Source of the DNA: CAIPVR01 sp049316905 | GTDB lineage: Bacteria; Actinomycetota; Acidimicrobiia; Acidimicrobiales; Microtrichaceae | DNA: 7,840 nt | Assembly: GCA_049316905.1 (NCBI GenBank) | Contig: JBMOJH010000134.1 | Coordinates: forward strand, 1 to 7,840 | Reading direction: 5' to 3' | The notes under the pieces: generated by a model | Told to the model about the DNA's origin: nothing | Databases searched by the model: none | What the model saw: the letters and a program-made list of their open reading frames with translations, nothing else | Part shown: in pieces, positions 4,958 to 7,840 of the stretch | Layout of the letters: every line of letters starts with the position of its first letter | Position numbering within the stretch: position 1 is the first letter of the stretch | Program-made: the position numbers and the translations under genes

Positions 4958-6897
4958 GGTTGCGCCCCCGCCTCGTCGCCCTCCTCGCCGGTCTCGGCGC
5001 GCTCGCGGTGCTGCTCGGCACCGTGGCCGTCACCGACGGCGCTGGTGCCCAGGACCGGAGCTCCGGCCGGACCCAGGTGGGTGTGCAGCAGGTCGACGCC
5101 CGTGGCGCGGACGTCGTCGCGGACGGCACGCTCGTGGGGGCCGAGGCCTCCTCGCTGCGGGCCGAGGTGAACGGACGGGCGGTGGCCGCCACCGTGCGGT
5201 CCGGCGCGGATCTCCCGCTCGACGTGGTGGCCGTGGTCGACTCGGCCGCGGCCCTCGGCAACGGCACGGTGCAGCTGGCCCTCGACTCCCTCGCCCCGCT
5301 GCTGCCGGGCGCCGGCGTGGCCGACCGCCTCGGCGTGGTCACCACCGGTGGCACCGTGCGCACGGTCGCCCCGCTCACCTCCGATGCGGCTGCCGTGGAG
5401 GCCGGGATCCGGACCGTCCAGCCCTCCGGCGGCTCCGACACCTGGAAGGGCCTCATGGCGGCCGGCGAGATGCTCCGCTCGTCCGGTCCGGGCCGTTCGA
5501 CCGCCGTGGTCCTGCTGACCGCCACGCAGTCGGCCGGCCGCGTGACCGCCGGTGCGGCCGAGACCTCCCTGCGGGTGGCCGACGCCCGCCTCGACGTGGT
5601 GGCCCTGCCCCTCGGCACGGACCTCGCCACCCTCACCGAGATGGTCGGGAGCCTCGGCGGCTCGCTGCGCACCGTGGCCTCCGACGACAAGTGGGCCGCA
5701 GGCACCTCCGCCACGGCCACCACCCTGGGCGGCCGGTTCCGCCTGAGCTTCCCCCCGCCCCCCGGTGGCGCGGGTACCCGTGACCTCCAGGTCAGCGCCG
5801 GTGGTGCCGCGACCGAGGTGCAGTACGTGCCGGGATCGCTGCGCACGGGCGCCGAGGCGCTCACCCCGGCCACCGCGGACGCCGGCGGCCCGCTCGGGTC
5901 CCTGATCGGCAACCGCCTCGTGGTCTGGCTGATCGTGCTGCTCGGCGCGGCCGCCGTGGCCGCCGGCGCCTGGGCGCTGCTCAACATGGTGCTCCCGAGC
6001 AGCCGCGGGCTCGCCCGTCGGCTCGAGGCCTACGAGGACCCCTATGCGGAGGCGGCCGAGGAGGAGCCCGCGGGACCGGACGCCTCGGTCACCACCGTGC
6101 CGATCCTGCGCCGGGCGGTGGACCTCACCGGCGACCTCGCCCAGAAGCGGGGGTTGCTCGAGAAGCTCGAGGGCGACCTCGAGCGGGCGAACCTGCCGCT
6201 GCGGGCCGCCGAGGCGATCTTCTTCTGCATCGCCGGATCGCTGGTGCTCGGGGTGCTCGCCCTCCTGCTCACCCGCAACGTGATGGTCGCCCTGATGGTG
6301 GTGCTCGTGGGCATCTTCGTGCCCAAGGCGCTGCTGAGCCTGAAGGTGCGCAAGCGCCAGAAGGCCTTCGAGGCACAGCTGCCCGACATGCTGGCGCTCA
6401 TGGCCGGGACGCTCCGGGCGGGCTACTCGATCGGCCAGGGCTTCGAGGCCGTCTCCAAGGAGATGGACGATCCGATGGGCCGCGAGCTCCGCCGGGTGGT
6501 CACGGAGAACCGGCTGGGCCGTCCGCTCGACGAGGCGCTCGAGTCCGTGGCCGAGCGCATGGGCAGCGAGGACTTCTCGTGGGCGGTCATGGCCATCCGC
6601 ATCCAGCGCGAGGTGGGCGGCAACCTGGCCGAGCTCCTGCTGACGGTGGCGAACACGATGACCCAGCGCGAACGCCTCCGCCGGGACGTGGCCACGCTCA
6701 CCGCGGAGGGCCGCATGAGCGCCATCGTGCTCGGGATCCTGCCGCCGGCGCTCGGGGGCGTGATGTTCGTCATGAACCCCGAGTACATCGCCAAGCTCTT
6801 CGAACCGGGTCTGGGCTACGTGCTCCTCGGCGCCGGTGTCATCGCCATGCTCATCGGGTTCGCCTGGATGAAGAAGATCATCACGATCGAGGTCTGA
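4954..6897 (+). CDS. tadB: TadB platform protein fused to an N-terminal secreted vWA-like domain
   Basis: At 647 residues it is about twice the usual TadB length. Residues 1-32 form a signal peptide or signal anchor (RLRPRLVALLAGLGALAVLL core, possible cleavage after AGA). Residues about 42-295 look like a von Willebrand A domain: strand PLDVVAVVDSAAAL (88-101), strand LGVVTTGGTV (126-135), SGGSDTWKGL (158-167), strand STAVVLLTATQS (182-193), LDVVALPLG (213-221). The metal-site (MIDAS) residues are largely lost: DxSxS reads D96-S-A-A-A, and the usual Asp after LLT is Ala190. A membrane segment (322-345) leads into the TadB part, with hydrophobic segments near 421-439, 442-460, 586-606 and 619-638 and the T2SSF domain at about 470-605 (QLPDMLALMAGTLRAGYSIG, starting at 475). 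Family knowledge: TadB with TadC forms the inner-membrane platform for TadA. Topology would put the vWA domain outside the cytoplasm. Inference: it may bind pilin, pseudopilin or the wall. GTGA overlap with tadA suggests coupled translation. Confidence 0.9.
   Translation: MRLRPRLVALLAGLGALAVLLGTVAVTDGAGAQDRSSGRTQVGVQQVDARGADVVADGTLVGAEASSLRAEVNGRAVAATVRSGADLPLDVVAVVDSAAALGNGTVQLALDSLAPLLPGAGVADRLGVVTTGGTVRTVAPLTSDAAAVEAGIRTVQPSGGSDTWKGLMAAGEMLRSSGPGRSTAVVLLTATQSAGRVTAGAAETSLRVADARLDVVALPLGTDLATLTEMVGSLGGSLRTVASDDKWAAGTSATATTLGGRFRLSFPPPPGGAGTRDLQVSAGGAATEVQYVPGSLRTGAEALTPATADAGGPLGSLIGNRLVVWLIVLLGAAAVAAGAWALLNMVLPSSRGLARRLEAYEDPYAEAAEEEPAGPDASVTTVPILRRAVDLTGDLAQKRGLLEKLEGDLERANLPLRAAEAIFFCIAGSLVLGVLALLLTRNVMVALMVVLVGIFVPKALLSLKVRKRQKAFEAQLPDMLALMAGTLRAGYSIGQGFEAVSKEMDDPMGRELRRVVTENRLGRPLDEALESVAERMGSEDFSWAVMAIRIQREVGGNLAELLLTVANTMTQRERLRRDVATLTAEGRMSAIVLGILPPALGGVMFVMNPEYIAKLFEPGLGYVLLGAGVIAMLIGFAWMKKIITIEV
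6889..6892 (+). promoter_or_regulatory. Ribosome binding site of tadC
   Basis: GAGG lies eight bases before the ATG at 6901, within the last codons of tadB. This supports the ATG start and suggests the two platform genes are translated together. Confidence 0.5.
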
Positions 6898-6900
6898 GGA

Positions 6901-7836
6901 ATGTCACCGCTGCTCATCCTCTCCGCACTCCTCATCGCCGGCGCCGTGGGCGCCGGGGTGTTCACCGTGCTCACCCAGCTGGACGAACGGCAGGTGGTGC
7001 GCGAGACCCTCCGCCAGCTCGACGGCTACGAGGTCGAGAGCCAGCGCGACCAGGAGATGCTCAACCCCCTCCGCGACCGGGCCCTCCAGCCCCTCCTGGA
7101 GGGCATGACCAACGTCGGTCGCCGGCTCACGCCGGTGGGCTACGTCGAGAAGGTCCGCACCAAGTTCGTGTTGGCCGGCATGCCGGAGCAGACCGCGGTC
7201 GACCGGTTCCTCGCCGTGCGCGTGGGCACGGTGGTGGCCGCGGTGCTCGCCTTCCTGCTCCTGTTCGTGTTCAACCTCATGGGCCTGTCCGGCATGCTGC
7301 GCCTCGCGCTCCCGGGCGTGGTGGTGCTCGCGCTGATGCTCGGCCCGGACAGCTGGCTCAACCGCAAGGTCGAGGAACGCCAGCACCTGATCCAGGTGGG
7401 CCTGCCCGACGTGCTCGACCTGCTCGTGATCTCGGTGGAGGCCGGTCTCGGCTTCGAGCAGGCCCTCGACCGGGTGGTGAACTCGGTGCCGGGCCCGCTG
7501 ACCGACGAGTTCTCCCGGATGCTCGGCGAGGTGCGGGCCGGCGCAGCGCGCGCCGACGCGATGCGGGCCATGGACGAGCGCTGCGGCGTGCCGGAGCTCC
7601 GCTCCTTCGTGATGGCCATCATCCAGGCCGACACCTTCGGTGTCTCGATCGGGCGGGTGCTGCGGTCCCAGGCCGAGGAGATGCGCATCAAGCGCCGCCA
7701 GCTGGCCCAGGAGCGGGCGCAGAAGGCCCCGGTGAAGATGCTCATCCCGATGGTGTTCTGCATCTTCCCGGCGCTGTTCGTCATCGTGCTCGGGCCGGCC
7801 ATCCTGAACATCCGCGAGAGCCTCGGCGGCACCTGA
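6901..7836 (+). CDS. tadC: Tad pilus inner-membrane platform protein TadC
   Basis: The 311-residue product is a T2SSF (GspF-like) platform protein of normal TadC length. Membrane segments are seen at about 3-25, 108-127, 132-149 and 278-300. The T2SSF cytoplasmic domain spans about 165-275 and contains LPDVLDLLVISVEAGLGFEQAL (starting at 168) and a helix with QADTFGVSIGRVLRSQAEEM (242-261), both typical of TadC. The segment KAPVKMLIPMVFCIFPALF (275-293) enters the last membrane helix, also typical. Family knowledge: TadC pairs with TadB to form the inner-membrane platform that couples TadA motion to pilin polymerisation. The gene follows tadB by three bases and starts with ATG. It has no extra domain, in contrast to its tadB partner. 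The reading frame is intact, and the TGA lies four bases from the window end. Confidence 0.95.
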   Translation: MSPLLILSALLIAGAVGAGVFTVLTQLDERQVVRETLRQLDGYEVESQRDQEMLNPLRDRALQPLLEGMTNVGRRLTPVGYVEKVRTKFVLAGMPEQTAVDRFLAVRVGTVVAAVLAFLLLFVFNLMGLSGMLRLALPGVVVLALMLGPDSWLNRKVEERQHLIQVGLPDVLDLLVISVEAGLGFEQALDRVVNSVPGPLTDEFSRMLGEVRAGAARADAMRAMDERCGVPELRSFVMAIIQADTFGVSIGRVLRSQAEEMRIKRRQLAQERAQKAPVKMLIPMVFCIFPALFVIVLGPAILNIRESLGGT

Positions 7837-7837
7837 C

Positions 7838-7840
7838 ATG
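7838..7840 (+). other. Possible start codon of the next operon gene
   Basis: An ATG occurs one base after the tadC stop codon, at the very end of the window. The spacing fits the tight packing of the operon, but no coding sequence is visible and the upstream Shine-Dalgarno match is weak, so this is only a suggestion that the operon continues. Confidence 0.3.

Noticed and set aside
4773..5987. Long open frame (404 codons) on the minus strand opposite tadB
   Set aside because: Low-complexity Ser/Arg/Ala/Pro translation with no domain; it is a shadow of the plus-strand gene in GC-rich DNA.
6904..7839. Minus-strand open frame spanning the whole of tadC
   Set aside because: His/Glu/Leu-rich translation that mirrors tadC codon use; tadC itself has the family motifs and an RBS.

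Overview
The window is strongly GC-rich, single-stranded in gene orientation (everything supported reads on the + strand) and tightly packed. It most likely comes from an actinobacterium (Actinomycetota). The evidence is the 30S ribosomal protein S1 with an actinobacterial-style C-terminal tail (YDxxGNYI followed by FDPD and an EAWE-type segment), the frequent GTG starts, and an actinobacterial-type Flp pilus gene order. A member of Acidimicrobiia is possible, but this is a guess that the sequence alone cannot settle.

Layout. Positions 1-1005 hold the 3' part of rpsA, whose 5' end lies outside the window. Positions 1006-1268 are an intergenic control region. It holds a 13-bp UUCG-loop hairpin, then a second compound hairpin followed by a short T-rich stretch (probable tandem terminators of rpsA). 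After that comes a candidate sigma-28/WhiG-type promoter (TAAG-N15-GCCGAAT) and a leader of about 100 nt. From 1269 to the end there is one apparent operon of Tad/Flp (type IVc) pilus assembly genes: cpaB (rcpC), tadZ (cpaE), tadA (cpaF), tadB and tadC. Junctions are GTGA overlaps (cpaB/tadZ and tadA/tadB), a 3-nt gap (tadB/tadC) and one 39-nt gap containing a hairpin (tadZ/tadA). The last three bases are an ATG, possibly the start of the next gene.

How the genes work together. By analogy with characterised Tad systems, TadZ localises the machine at the membrane, TadA is the cytoplasmic hexameric ATPase that powers it, TadB and TadC form the inner-membrane platform, and CpaB is a membrane-anchored periplasmic/cell-envelope component with a SAF domain. 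The pilin (Flp), prepilin peptidase (TadV/CpaA) and pseudopilins (TadE/TadF) are not in the window and would be expected nearby, probably downstream.

The most noteworthy item is the tadB product. It is about twice the usual length because a secreted von Willebrand factor A-like domain with a degenerate metal site is fused in front of the TadB platform domain. The candidate sigma-28-type promoter, the pseudo-receiver domain of TadZ, and the hairpin touching the tadA ribosome binding site are secondary points of interest.
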